From Bacteroidales bacterium (GTDB lineage Bacteria; Bacteroidota; Bacteroidia; Bacteroidales; UBA932): 59,503 nt of DNA. The stretch's first letter is position 1. The number at the start of each line of letters is the position of its first letter. The translations under genes and the position numbers were made by a program. Under the pieces are notes generated by a model. The model was not told the DNA's origin and made no database searches. It saw only the letters and a list, made by a program, of their open reading frames with translations. Location of the stretch: NCBI GenBank assembly GCA_016285455.1, contig JAEEQS010000011.1, positions 1-59,503 on the forward strand, read 5' to 3'. Below are positions 8,526-17,125 of the stretch, piece after piece.

Positions 8526-9779
8526 CTAAGAAGGTTGCCAGAGGTAGAGCTTATCTGAACGGCGGAGTTTCTCAGCTACAGGGATAGAGCACAAATCTCC
8601 CTTGACAGCCTTTTCAACAGGCTTGAGGTCAACTCTTATCTCAGCGATTTTTAGTTCCACGCAGCCGGTGGAAGGACCGATGATGAGGATATCGTCTCCC
8701 ACTTTCAACTCGCCGGCTTCAACCAGAACTTCGGCAACTCCAAGCTTGGAAAAGTAGTTTGTGATCTTTGCCGTATAGACTTTCTTGCGGGCGGCTTTGT
8801 TGCCATAGACCTCGCTCCACTGGCCGAGTCTTGCGCCCTGGTAATAGCCGTCCCAGAATCCGCGGTTGAAGACTCCGGAAAGCCGGTCTTTCAGTTCCTG
8901 TTTCATCTGGTCTGTATAAAAACCTTCTCCAACAGCATCGGCGGCTTTGCGGTAAGCTTCGGTGACAATCTTCACGTACTCTGCGCTGCGGGCCCGGCCT
9001 TCAATCTTGAAGACAGAGATTCCGGCATCGATGATCTTGTCTATGAACTCTATGGTGCAGAGGTCCTTTGGACTCATTATGTACTTGTTGTCTATCTCCA
9101 GCTCTCTTCCGGTTTCAAGATCGGTGACCCTGTAGCCGCGGCGGCAGAGCTGATAGCAGCTTCCCCGGTTTGCAGAAGCTCCGTACTCCTGAAGGCTGAG
9201 ATAGCATTTGCCGGAGATTGACATGCAAAGCGCTCCGTGAACGAAAAGCTCCAGCTGAAGCAGATTGCCGGAAGGACCGCATATATGTTCGTCTTCAATC
9301 CTTTGGCTAATATCTTTGATTTGAGGAAGCGTCAGTTCTCGGGCAAGAACTATCACGTCTGCAAACTGGGCATAGAACTTGGCTGCCTCAAAGTTGGAGA
9401 TGTTCATCTGCGTAGAAGCGTGAATCTCTATTCCCATTGAACGAGCCATCAGGATAACAGCCATATCGGAAGCTATGACCGCAGAGATTCCAGCTTCTTT
9501 GGCTGCCTCCAAGGCCTTTCTTACATCCTCCATCTCTGTCTGATAGACAACGATATTCAAAGTGAGATATGTCTTGACGCCGTGTTCCTTGCAAATGCGT
9601 ACAACTTCTTTCAGGTCTTCATTCGTGAAGTTGTTTGCGGAGTGGCTTCTCATATTCAGGTTGCCAACTCCAAAGTACACGGAATCCGCTCCGCCCTGGA
9701 TTGCCGCCATCAGGCATTCGAAGTTGCCAGCCGGCGCCATTATCTCTATATGCTTTGCCTTGTTCATTTCTCCTGTCAT
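8526..9779 (-). CDS. Peptidase U32 family protein
   Basis: This 417-residue protein matches the U32 family: EIMAPAGNFECLMAAIQGGAD at the start, a TIM-barrel body, and the SGKCYLSLQEYGASANRGSC/CRR cysteine region. Several U32 members (RlhA, UbiU/V, TrhP) act with [4Fe-4S] clusters in RNA or quinone hydroxylation rather than proteolysis. This one most resembles the single-gene RlhA/TrhP type, so tRNA or rRNA hydroxylation is a reasonable but unproven role. An alternative ATG four codons downstream (9767) gives MNKAKHIEIMAPAG. An AGGAG lies between the two ATGs and favours the second. Confidence 0.88.
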   Translation of the reverse strand: MTGEMNKAKHIEIMAPAGNFECLMAAIQGGADSVYFGVGNLNMRSHSANNFTNEDLKEVVRICKEHGVKTYLTLNIVVYQTEMEDVRKALEAAKEAGISAVIASDMAVILMARSMGIEIHASTQMNISNFEAAKFYAQFADVIVLARELTLPQIKDISQRIEDEHICGPSGNLLQLELFVHGALCMSISGKCYLSLQEYGASANRGSCYQLCRRGYRVTDLETGRELEIDNKYIMSPKDLCTIEFIDKIIDAGISVFKIEGRARSAEYVKIVTEAYRKAADAVGEGFYTDQMKQELKDRLSGVFNRGFWDGYYQGARLGQWSEVYGNKAARKKVYTAKITNYFSKLGVAEVLVEAGELKVGDDILIIGPSTGCVELKIAEIRVDLKPVEKAVKGDLCSIPVAEKLRRSDKLYLWQPS

Positions 9780-9829
9780 TCTGTATTGATGCGAAAGGTT
9801 AATTATCCAAGCCTTTGCACAATGATTTA

Positions 9830-9862
9830 TTGTTACTGCAAAGTTAATCTAATTATCTTTGC
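9830..9862 (+). promoter_or_regulatory. Promoter of the YbjQ-family gene
   Basis: TATCTTTG (9855-9862) matches the -7 consensus, with TTG at 9830-9832 and a slightly long 22-nt spacer. The ATG follows 38 bases later. Confidence 0.6.
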
Positions 9863-9900
9863 AATAGCTTAGCGTTTGACAAATCAAAACATCTTGAAAT

Positions 9901-10221
9901 ATGCTTATAACAACCACACCGACCATCGAAGGTCACAGAATCATCGAGTACAAGGGTATCGTAACAGGAGAAACCATTATTGGCGCAAACTTCTGGAAAG
10001 ACATTAAGGCCAGCATCCGCGACATAGTTGGCGGAAGGAGCGGCTCCTATGAGAGAGTTCTTGTTGAGGCTAGGGAAACATCGCTGAACGAGATGGCACA
10101 GAGAGCCCAGGCAATGGGAGCCAATGCTGTTGTAGCTGTGGACATAGACTATGAGACCGTTGGACAGAACGGCTCAATGCTGATGGTTTCCACCAGCGGA
10201 ACAGCTGTCGTTATTGGCTAA
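9901..10221 (+). CDS. YbjQ/UPF0145 family protein
   Basis: This 106-residue protein matches the whole length of the UPF0145 family: an N-terminal beta strand, [16 protein letters not shown], a central helix, and the conserved [17 protein letters not shown] near residue 75. Members form pentameric assemblies and are often called heavy-metal-binding, but their role is unsettled. The gene stands alone with its own promoter. Confidence 0.9.
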   Translation: MLITTTPTIEGHRIIEYKGIVTGETIIGANFWKDIKASIRDIVGGRSGSYERVLVEARETSLNEMAQRAQAMGANAVVAVDIDYETVGQNGSMLMVSTSGTAVVIG

Positions 10222-10284
10222 GCTCAACGGCAGGACAAGCGCTTCTTTTCTTTTATACCAATCTGTCCTCAAGGTCTCAGGCAC

Positions 10285-11037
10285 TTATCGTGGACGGACA
10301 TCATCCGTTTTTATTTCGTATTCGCTTCCCATAAACGAATGCATTGCGGATATTGCATCGCTTATACTTCCGAAAATAGCTGCAATTTGATTGTAATCCA
10401 CAGGAGAGTAACTTTTGAGGAGATAATCACGCAGCTGTTTGGTTTCTTCCTTTGTTAAACGTTCATGCAAATTGTTCCATAATACTGGTGAAATGATTGC
10501 GTGCTTGTCTGAATATGCCTTTATTTCAGCGATAGCTCTTCTAAGGTGATATGAAGCTGTTTTCAGAATCAGTTTCTTTGAAAACGGATATGAGGTTCTC
10601 GCATAAGCAAACAGGTTCCAGACATAATCTTCCATATAATCTACTTTCTTAGCCTCTACGGGATTATTGTTGATGTAAGTAATACATGTTCTTACACTTT
10701 TGCTTCCTTTCTTTGGAGCACATCCAAAAGGAACTTGAAACATTTTTCCTTTTCGTTTATGGTATTTGTTATACTCTCTAACATATACTGAAGTAGAATC
10801 TCTAACAAAATCGCTTAACCTGTCGGCCTTGTCCGCCTTACAGAGTGCATGAATATGATTGTCCATTAGGCAGAACGCCAGAGTATTAATATTATACAAC
10901 AAGCTATATTTGCGAAAGATTGTTATAAAGAGAATAGCGTCCGCGGCACTTAGGAAAATATCATCTTTGTTAAAAGATCGCTGATAAAGATGATAGTAAA
11001 TACCTGACTTTAAAACTGGTCTTTTCTTGTTCGTCAT
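10285..11037 (-). mobile_element. REP-associated tyrosine transposase (RAYT, Y1-Tnp/IS200-like domain)
   Basis: This 250-residue protein has a single Y1 transposase domain: GIYYHLYQRS at the N-terminus, the metal-binding HUH pair in DNHIHALC, and the candidate catalytic tyrosine in ITYINNNPVEAKKV or nearby. Such lone RAYT proteins are domesticated or self-limited relatives of IS200/IS605 transposases that act on REP palindromes. The ATG at 11037 gives MTNKKRPVLKSGIYYHL; the frame is open 13 codons further but lacks family similarity. No matching insertion-sequence ends or REP array were seen around it. Confidence 0.85.
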
Positions 11038-11380
11038 TTTTGGATGCAAGATTGGACATAAAACTATTCCGACCAAACCATCCGGTAAAATTTACCCATT
11101 ACAATTCTGGAATCGTACAGAAAAGAGCAAGAATTATAGGTGCTAAGAACAAAAGATGATAGCTTTAAGAGAACAGGTTGTCTGATACTGTGAAAAGACA
11201 GAGGCTCTTTGCAAAGATATAGTGGAGCGTATCTGATTGAATACCTGGTATTTATGATATTTACCACACCCCGTTTACCCTATGGGTTTATCGTCATTTT
11301 ATTGATTATCTGCGATTTACGCACCACCGCCATTTATCACACTTCGGAGAAGGCTGGAACAGTGGAGGGGTGTGTGGGTC
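11038..11380. other. Noncoding gap between RAYT and recO
   Basis: This 343-bp stretch carries no convincing gene. It holds a minus-strand TATCTTTG -7 box (11212-11219) that probably drives the RAYT gene, and a short palindrome AATACCTGGTATT (11240-11252). A RAYT target palindrome could be here, but I cannot demonstrate one. Confidence 0.5.
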
Positions 11381-12100
11381 TTAGGCGAAGAGTTCGCGGA
11401 GGACGGGGAGGGATTTGAGTTCCGTGCGGAAGGACGTGTGGAATGAGAGATAGTCTATGACCTTGCCCAGAAAGCGGTTGCGGGCGTCTCCGGTGCATTT
11501 GATTTCAGAGAGGGCTGTCAGCGGAGTGGAAAGAATCTGATGCAAAAGCCTGGATTCTTCTGGAAGGAAACACAGCGATTCCACATAGTCTCTAGAGAAT
11601 CTTCCGTTGGCAAAGTTGAAGTGCGGACAGGTTTCCGAGTAGTTGTCTTCCGGCATATATCCCAGCACCTTGCAAAGGTTTGCGGTAAAATGAAGGTGGA
11701 AGTTTTCACATCCTTCTTCAACGGCATCCAGAAACATTGCGGAATTAGCAAGGAAGGAAAACATAGACGGATCTGGACCGCTTTCCTTGAGAGTCTTGAG
11801 AAGCAGCTCGCACATAAACAGGGAGATAGCTCCTTTGCGTATATCTGTCTTGAGATTTCCCATCGGGCTTACGGGAGAGACCTCCTTTATCAATGGCATA
11901 GAGTCTCCTTCCTGATGGCGGTAAAACAACACCACATCCAGGATGCTGAGAGGAAACATCATCGCCGAACGAGAATTCTTGCTGCCGGCAAAGAAGTAGC
12001 AGGAGGTCCGGCCTTTTACATCTGAATAGCACTGGACCACCATCCCCTTGTCGGAATGCTTGATTGAATGCAGTACTATGATGCGGCTCTTGGATAACAT
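11381..12100 (-). CDS. recO: DNA repair protein RecO
   Basis: This 239-residue protein has the RecO layout: an N-terminal OB-fold starting SKSRIIVLHSIKHSDKGMVVQCYS, then a helical C-terminal domain. RecO loads RecA onto SSB-coated single-stranded DNA with RecR. The four-cysteine zinc cluster of some RecO proteins is not evident. It begins 3 bp after the rdgB stop, so the two form an operon. Confidence 0.9.
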   Translation of the reverse strand: MLSKSRIIVLHSIKHSDKGMVVQCYSDVKGRTSCYFFAGSKNSRSAMMFPLSILDVVLFYRHQEGDSMPLIKEVSPVSPMGNLKTDIRKGAISLFMCELLLKTLKESGPDPSMFSFLANSAMFLDAVEEGCENFHLHFTANLCKVLGYMPEDNYSETCPHFNFANGRFSRDYVESLCFLPEESRLLHQILSTPLTALSEIKCTGDARNRFLGKVIDYLSFHTSFRTELKSLPVLRELFA

Positions 12101-12103
12101 CTT

Positions 12104-12697
12104 TTACTTCAGGGAAGATAGGAAGTTGGCAAGTTTGCGCATAGCAATGCCCCTGTGGGAAATGGCGTTCTTCTGGTTTTCGCTCATCTCTGCAAAGGTG
12201 CAGCTGCATCCATCCGGTATGAAGATGGAATCGTAGCCAAAGCCCCCTTCTCCACTCTCTTTCTCAGCGATGGTTCCGTTCATCTTGCCCTCGAAGGTGT
12301 ACATCGTTCCCTTGTGGATCAGAGTAACAACTGTGCGGAATCTGGCAGCGCGTATGTTCTTCTTGCGCTTGTCTACCTTTGTAAGTTCATCCAGGAGCTT
12401 GGCGCGGTTGGCGGCATCGTCGTGGCCCTCCCCGGCATAGCGCGCTGAATGGACTCCTGGAGCTCCGTCAAGAGACGATACCTCAAGCGCCGTGTCATCG
12501 GCAAAGCAAGTCTTGCCAAACTTGTTCCACACAAACTGGCATTTCATCTTGGAATTGGCATCTATGGTGGCGCCGGTTTCAGGAATGTCTCCTTTGAAAC
12601 CAAGCTTCTTTGGCATAATTAGTGTAACGTTTTTACCGAGTATTTCAGATGCTTCTTTGAGTTTGTGAGTGTTGCCAGTTGCGAATACCAGTTCCAT
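12104..12697 (-). CDS. rdgB: Non-canonical purine NTP pyrophosphatase (RdgB/HAM1)
   Basis: This 197-residue protein starts with FATGNTHKLKEASEIL, has the catalytic FADDTALEVSSLDGAPGV and SARYAG, and ends with SHRGIAMRKL. It hydrolyses dITP, ITP and XTP to monophosphates and so keeps deaminated purines out of DNA. It is the first gene of a short repair operon with recO. Its 5' end faces the S41 protease gene. Confidence 0.95.
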   Translation of the reverse strand: MELVFATGNTHKLKEASEILGKNVTLIMPKKLGFKGDIPETGATIDANSKMKCQFVWNKFGKTCFADDTALEVSSLDGAPGVHSARYAGEGHDDAANRAKLLDELTKVDKRKKNIRAARFRTVVTLIHKGTMYTFEGKMNGTIAEKESGEGGFGYDSIFIPDGCSCTFAEMSENQKNAISHRGIAMRKLANFLSSLK

Positions 12698-12738
12698 AGC
12701 TTCAAATATTACTTACCCAAAGTTAGCAAAAGTTTTAC

Positions 12739-12746
12739 TATTTTTG
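12739..12746 (+). promoter_or_regulatory. -7 box upstream of the S41 protease gene
   Basis: TATTTTTG matches TAnnTTTG and ends 24 bases before the ATG at 12771. This supports a start at or after 12771 and excludes the longer open frame that overlaps rdgB. Confidence 0.55.
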
Positions 12747-12770
12747 AAATGTTTGAAAAACGATGCAAAA

Positions 12771-14477
12771 ATGTCTTCTTCCAACAGTCTAAATAAGATT
12801 CCTAGGCGAATGAAGGCCAGGGGCCTGATGGCTGCGTTTATGGGTCTTGCTCTTGTCTTAAGCCCATCTGTCTCCAGAGCCCAGAGCCGCAACTTTAAGC
12901 TTACCCAAGGTCTTGAAATCCAGAATAATATTCTTAAGACACTCGCCACTGAATATGTAGACACAGTGGACTTTGCCAAGCTTATAAACTTTGGCATAGA
13001 CGCTATGCTGCAATCCATAGACCCTTACACGGAGTTTGTTCCGGAAGAAAACCAGGAGTCTATTGAAATGATGACCACCGCGTCCTACGGGGGCATAGGA
13101 GCCACCATCCGCAAAGACTCTCTTGGCGTGATGATTATGCAGACATACGAGAAATCACCTGCCGTCCGCTACAACATTGAGCCGGGAGATATCATAATGA
13201 AGATAGACGGCCAGGATATCAGCAAGCTTTCCGTAGACGAGTGCAGCAAACGGATGAGGGGAAATCCGGGAACACAAGTAGTCTTCCTGATAAAGAAAGG
13301 GACTACGGGAAAGGTGGAAGAAATAATCGTGACAAGAGACAAGGTCCATACATCTGATGTTCCATATTACGGCATACTGAAGTTCCCAGAAGGCAGCAAG
13401 CTGATGAAAGACAGTAACGTTGTATTTGACAGCAGCAAATCCGCCATAGGATACATTAAGTTGAGCAGTTTCACCCTCAATGGCTCGGAAGACGTGCGCA
13501 AAGCCCTGATTCAGCTGAAAGAATGGGGAGCAAGCCGCATAGTCCTGGATCTCAGGGGAAACGGTGGCGGACTTATGGACGAGGCAACAGACATTGTTTC
13601 ATTGTTTGTTCCAAAGGGTACTCTTGTAGCTTCAGCCCAGGGAAGAGGCCCTGGAGCCAACTTTGAATGCGTAACAGACAAGGAACCGGTTGACACTATA
13701 ATTTCTCTGATGGTTCTCACTAATTCTTCATCGGCTTCTTCTTCAGAGATTGTGGCAGGAGCGTTGCAGGATCTTGACAGAGCCGTGATTATGGGAACGC
13801 GCACATACGGAAAAGGCTTGGTTCAGAGTTTCCGTCCGGTGGGCTATAACGGAAAGTTGAAGCTCACAATCGCAAAGTACTACACTCCTAGCGGACGCTG
13901 TATCCAGATAATGGATTATGCTCACCGAAACTCAGACGGAAGTGTTGGAAGCGTTCCGGATTCGCTTAAGAAAGCCTTCAAGACTAAAGGCGGAAGGACT
14001 GTTTATGACGGAGGAGGAATTACTCCTGATGTGGAGATTAAAGGCCAGTACTATACCCGCCCTGTTCTGGCGTTAAGCCTCAGCGGAATCACAGAAGAAT
14101 ACGCCGTGGAATTCTACAAGAAGAACCGTCTGGATATAGACGGAAGTTTCAGGATGTCAGACAATCAGTATGAAGATTTTGTAAAGTACGCGTCACAGAA
14201 GAAATTCGACCACCGTTCTTCTGCCGAAGTTGTTTTTGACCAGATGGTAAGAGAAGCCAAGACAGAAGGCATATATGAAAAAGACAAGGAGGCCTATGAA
14301 CAGCTCTCATCAAAGGTCAGGCTCTCAAAAGAAGAAGTCTTGAATCTTTATCGCGATGAAATTCAGCCTCTTGTAGAAGAAGATATCGTACAGAAATATG
14401 CTCTGACCGCTCCGCGAATCCGTCATATGCTAGATTTTGACGTTCAGCTCTGGAGAGCCGTTGCCGCCTGGAAATAA
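12771..14477 (+). CDS. S41-family C-terminal processing peptidase (CtpA-like)
   Basis: This exported serine protease of about 568 residues has a signal sequence (MKARGLMAAFMGLALVLSPS, beginning at an internal ATG at 12810), a PDZ domain (residues about 100-185) and the S41 catalytic domain. The serine lies in NSSSASSSEIVAGAL and the lysine in TYGKGLVQ. Such enzymes trim or degrade periplasmic proteins at their C-termini. The start could be 12771 or 12810. A -7 box at 12739 fits either; the longer open frame into rdgB is not used. The 15-bp gap to the next gene contains a copy of the 9-mer ATCGCTGAG. Confidence 0.92.
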   Translation: MSSSNSLNKIPRRMKARGLMAAFMGLALVLSPSVSRAQSRNFKLTQGLEIQNNILKTLATEYVDTVDFAKLINFGIDAMLQSIDPYTEFVPEENQESIEMMTTASYGGIGATIRKDSLGVMIMQTYEKSPAVRYNIEPGDIIMKIDGQDISKLSVDECSKRMRGNPGTQVVFLIKKGTTGKVEEIIVTRDKVHTSDVPYYGILKFPEGSKLMKDSNVVFDSSKSAIGYIKLSSFTLNGSEDVRKALIQLKEWGASRIVLDLRGNGGGLMDEATDIVSLFVPKGTLVASAQGRGPGANFECVTDKEPVDTIISLMVLTNSSSASSSEIVAGALQDLDRAVIMGTRTYGKGLVQSFRPVGYNGKLKLTIAKYYTPSGRCIQIMDYAHRNSDGSVGSVPDSLKKAFKTKGGRTVYDGGGITPDVEIKGQYYTRPVLALSLSGITEEYAVEFYKKNRLDIDGSFRMSDNQYEDFVKYASQKKFDHRSSAEVVFDQMVREAKTEGIYEKDKEAYEQLSSKVRLSKEEVLNLYRDEIQPLVEEDIVQKYALTAPRIRHMLDFDVQLWRAVAAWK

Positions 14478-14492
14478 AATCGCTGAGAAATA

Positions 14493-16097
14493 ATGGGAAA
14501 AACATTTGCACGGGCAATAAATAAAGCCGTTCTGGCTTGGGGCAAGGGCTATCTGAAAGACATTGAAAGAAGCCTTGCCCACGCTGCCGAGATGCAAAGC
14601 GAGGTTTTCTCAACCCTGATAAAAGGCGGCAGGGAGAGTAAGTTCGGAAAGGAGAGAGGCTTTGACAGCATAAAGAGCCTCAGCGATTACCAAAGCAGGG
14701 TGAAGCTTTCCAAATACGACGATATGGTTCCTTACATAACCCGCATCCGCAGCGGAGAAGACTATGTGCTGTGGAACCAGAAAGTCAGATGGTTTGCAAA
14801 ATCAAGCGGCACGTCTTCGGACAAAAGCAAGTACATCCCGATAACCAAAGACTCCCTTTACGGCACGCATTTCAAGGGAATGAAGATGATGCTCTTTAAC
14901 TATGCGCATCTTAACCCGGACAGCCGCATTTTTTCTTCATACGCCCTTACTCTTGGAGGAAGCGTCGCTCCCGACCAGCTCTCAGGGGGAAACGTTTTTG
15001 ACGGAGACCTTTCGGCCGTGATGCTCCGCAATTCTCCCGCTGCGGTGGAGCTTCTCAGAACGCCTTGCAGAAAGACCGCCCTTGTCGCCGATTTTGCTAC
15101 CAAAGTTGACTTGATATGCAAGGAGAGCACCAAGAAGAACGTGAGCAACTTTTCCGGCGTCCCTAGTTGGAACCTGGTGCTGATGAACAAGATACTGGAG
15201 TACACCGGCAAGAGCAACCTTCTGGAAGTATGGCCGGATATGGAGCTTTTCATGCACGGAGGCATCAGCTTTGAGCCGTACAGGGAGATTTACAAGAAAC
15301 TGATACCTTCAGACCAGATGCACTATCTGGAAAACTACAATGCTTCCGAAGGTTATTTTGCTTTCCAGGACACTCTTGAAGGCGGAAACGGAATGCTGCT
15401 TACAGTAAGCAACGGTATCTTCTACGAGTTCATTCCTTTCAGCAAATTTGACCAGGCTCTGGAGGGAGACAATTCCTGCATAGTTCCACTTGAAGGAGTT
15501 CAGACGGGAATAGATTACGCCATAGTCATTTCTACTGTTGGCGGACTTTGGAGATATATGCCGGAAGACCTTGTAAGATTCACGTCTGTAAACCCTTACA
15601 GGCTCATAGTTACAGGCCGTACAAAGATGTTCATCAACGCCTTTGGAGAAGAATTGATGATAAACAACGCCGAGCAGGCAATAGCCTCCGCATCTTCTAA
15701 ATGCGGAATAGAAATCACGGACTACACAGCCGCTCCGCAATTCATGAATGTAGATCAAGACTCTTCCAAGAGCGCGCTTGTTCAGGGCTGCCACGTTTGG
15801 GCGATAGAGTTCAGCGACCCTCTCCGCAACCCGCAAAGCCCTGATTTCAAGCCGGAAGCAGTGGAAGAGTTCGCTGAGATTCTGGACAAGGAAATCCAGA
15901 AAGTGAATTCAGACTACGAGGCAAAACGCTCCCCTGGCTCAACGATGCGGCGTCTCAGGATTCTGCCGCTTGCGCCTGGCACTTTCTACAAGTGGATGGA
16001 CTCCCGCGGAAAAACCGGAGGGCAGAACAAGGTTCCGCGTCTTTGGAAAGACCTCAAGTACATAGACCAGCTGAAAGCCTTTTCTAAACAAGAATGA
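14493..16097 (+). CDS. GH3-family acyl-adenylate enzyme
   Basis: This 534-residue protein belongs to the GH3 superfamily, named for plant auxin-amino acid synthetases. Visible motifs are WFAKSSGTSSDKSKYIPIT (ATP/phosphate loop, near residue 100), ENYNASEGYFAFQD and VTGRTKMFINAFGEEL. Family members adenylate a carboxylic acid and usually transfer it to an amine. The bacterial substrate is not known. It overlaps the following LuxE-like gene by four bases (ATGA), so the two are translationally coupled and probably handle the same acyl group. Confidence 0.9.
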   Translation: MGKTFARAINKAVLAWGKGYLKDIERSLAHAAEMQSEVFSTLIKGGRESKFGKERGFDSIKSLSDYQSRVKLSKYDDMVPYITRIRSGEDYVLWNQKVRWFAKSSGTSSDKSKYIPITKDSLYGTHFKGMKMMLFNYAHLNPDSRIFSSYALTLGGSVAPDQLSGGNVFDGDLSAVMLRNSPAAVELLRTPCRKTALVADFATKVDLICKESTKKNVSNFSGVPSWNLVLMNKILEYTGKSNLLEVWPDMELFMHGGISFEPYREIYKKLIPSDQMHYLENYNASEGYFAFQDTLEGGNGMLLTVSNGIFYEFIPFSKFDQALEGDNSCIVPLEGVQTGIDYAIVISTVGGLWRYMPEDLVRFTSVNPYRLIVTGRTKMFINAFGEELMINNAEQAIASASSKCGIEITDYTAAPQFMNVDQDSSKSALVQGCHVWAIEFSDPLRNPQSPDFKPEAVEEFAEILDKEIQKVNSDYEAKRSPGSTMRRLRILPLAPGTFYKWMDSRGKTGGQNKVPRLWKDLKYIDQLKAFSKQE

Positions 16098-17119
16098 ACG
16101 TCAACGATTTCAAAAACCGGATATTCGAGATAGAGAACGCTCAAGATTTCAAGGCCTTGGCATTGGAAGCCTTTGAGATCCAGCGGGAGCAGTGTCCTGT
16201 TTATCGCGAGTATCTGAACCTGATTGAAAAGGGTGAGTTCCATCCAAAATCCGTTGAAGAAATACCGTTTCTCCCTATCCGTTTTTTCAAAAGCCGTAAT
16301 GTAATCACAGGAGATTATTGTCCTGAAGAGAGTCTTGTTTTCACTTCAAGCGCCACAACAGGAATGATTCCGTCCCGGCATATTGTTACTGATGTAACTA
16401 TCTATGAAAGAAGTTTCAGCGAGGCTTTCAAGATATTCTACGGAGATAGCGGAACATACAACCTGCTGGCACTTTTGCCGTCTTATCTGGAAAGGGAAGG
16501 TTCATCGCTTGTATATATGGCTGAAAAAATCATCGCCGAGACAAAACAAAGGGGAGCAGAAGGCGGTTTCTTCCTCTACAACCACGGTGAGCTGCTTTCA
16601 AAATTGAAGGCACTCCGCGATGATTCAAATGCACAAAAGCGCAAGACAATTCTGCTTGGAGTAAGCTTTGCGCTTCTAGACTTTGCAGTGTTTGCAAAAG
16701 AGCAGAGACCTGACCCTGAGGAAAGAAGAAAGATCTTCTGCAATGTCATAATTATGGAAACCGGCGGAATGAAAGGCCGGGGAGAAGAACTATCAAGAAA
16801 GGAACTTCACTCCCGTCTCAGCGATGCGTTCTGCGGCAGCCCAATCCACTCCGAATACGGAATGTGCGAACTTTTCAGCCAGGCTTATTCCTTTGGAACG
16901 GAATGGTTTTTCACTCCGCCGTGGATGAAGGTGCTGGCAAGAGACTTTGGCGGACTGAACATAATAGACCTTGCAAACATAGACTCCTGCTGCTTTATAG
17001 AAACGGAAGACTGCGGCAGAATCTCAAACGCAGAAAAAAGAAGCGTCCATCCTGCCTTTACGGTGGACGGACGCATTAAAAGCTCTGAGCTCAGGGGCTG
17101 CAACATGCTCATCGAATGA
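16094..17119 (+). CDS. LuxE-like acyl-protein synthetase/acyltransferase
   Basis: This 341-residue protein resembles the LuxE (acyl-protein synthetase) family. It has IPFLPIRFFKSRNV near residue 55, the S/T-rich FTSSATTGMIPSRH loop, and SEYGMCELFSQAY in the C-terminal half. LuxE activates fatty acids and carries them as an acyl-enzyme. No LuxC, LuxD or luciferase gene is in the window, so bioluminescence is not implied. Overlap with the GH3 gene suggests a two-enzyme acyl-activation or transfer step. Confidence 0.8.
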   Translation: MNVNDFKNRIFEIENAQDFKALALEAFEIQREQCPVYREYLNLIEKGEFHPKSVEEIPFLPIRFFKSRNVITGDYCPEESLVFTSSATTGMIPSRHIVTDVTIYERSFSEAFKIFYGDSGTYNLLALLPSYLEREGSSLVYMAEKIIAETKQRGAEGGFFLYNHGELLSKLKALRDDSNAQKRKTILLGVSFALLDFAVFAKEQRPDPEERRKIFCNVIIMETGGMKGRGEELSRKELHSRLSDAFCGSPIHSEYGMCELFSQAYSFGTEWFFTPPWMKVLARDFGGLNIIDLANIDSCCFIETEDCGRISNAEKRSVHPAFTVDGRIKSSELRGCNMLIE

Positions 17120-17125
17120 GTGTTG

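Noticed and set aside
11240..11252. Palindrome AATACCTGGTATT as a RAYT target
   Set aside because: It is only 13 bases and I found no other copy in the window, so calling it a REP would be guesswork.
11381..12209. Overlapping minus-strand frame across recO and rdgB
   Set aside because: It lies in another frame of two clear genes and has no similarity to known proteins.
14493..17119. Bioluminescence (lux) operon from the LuxE-like gene
   Set aside because: No luxA, luxB, luxC or luxD is nearby. The LuxE-like family is widespread in Bacteroidota without light production.
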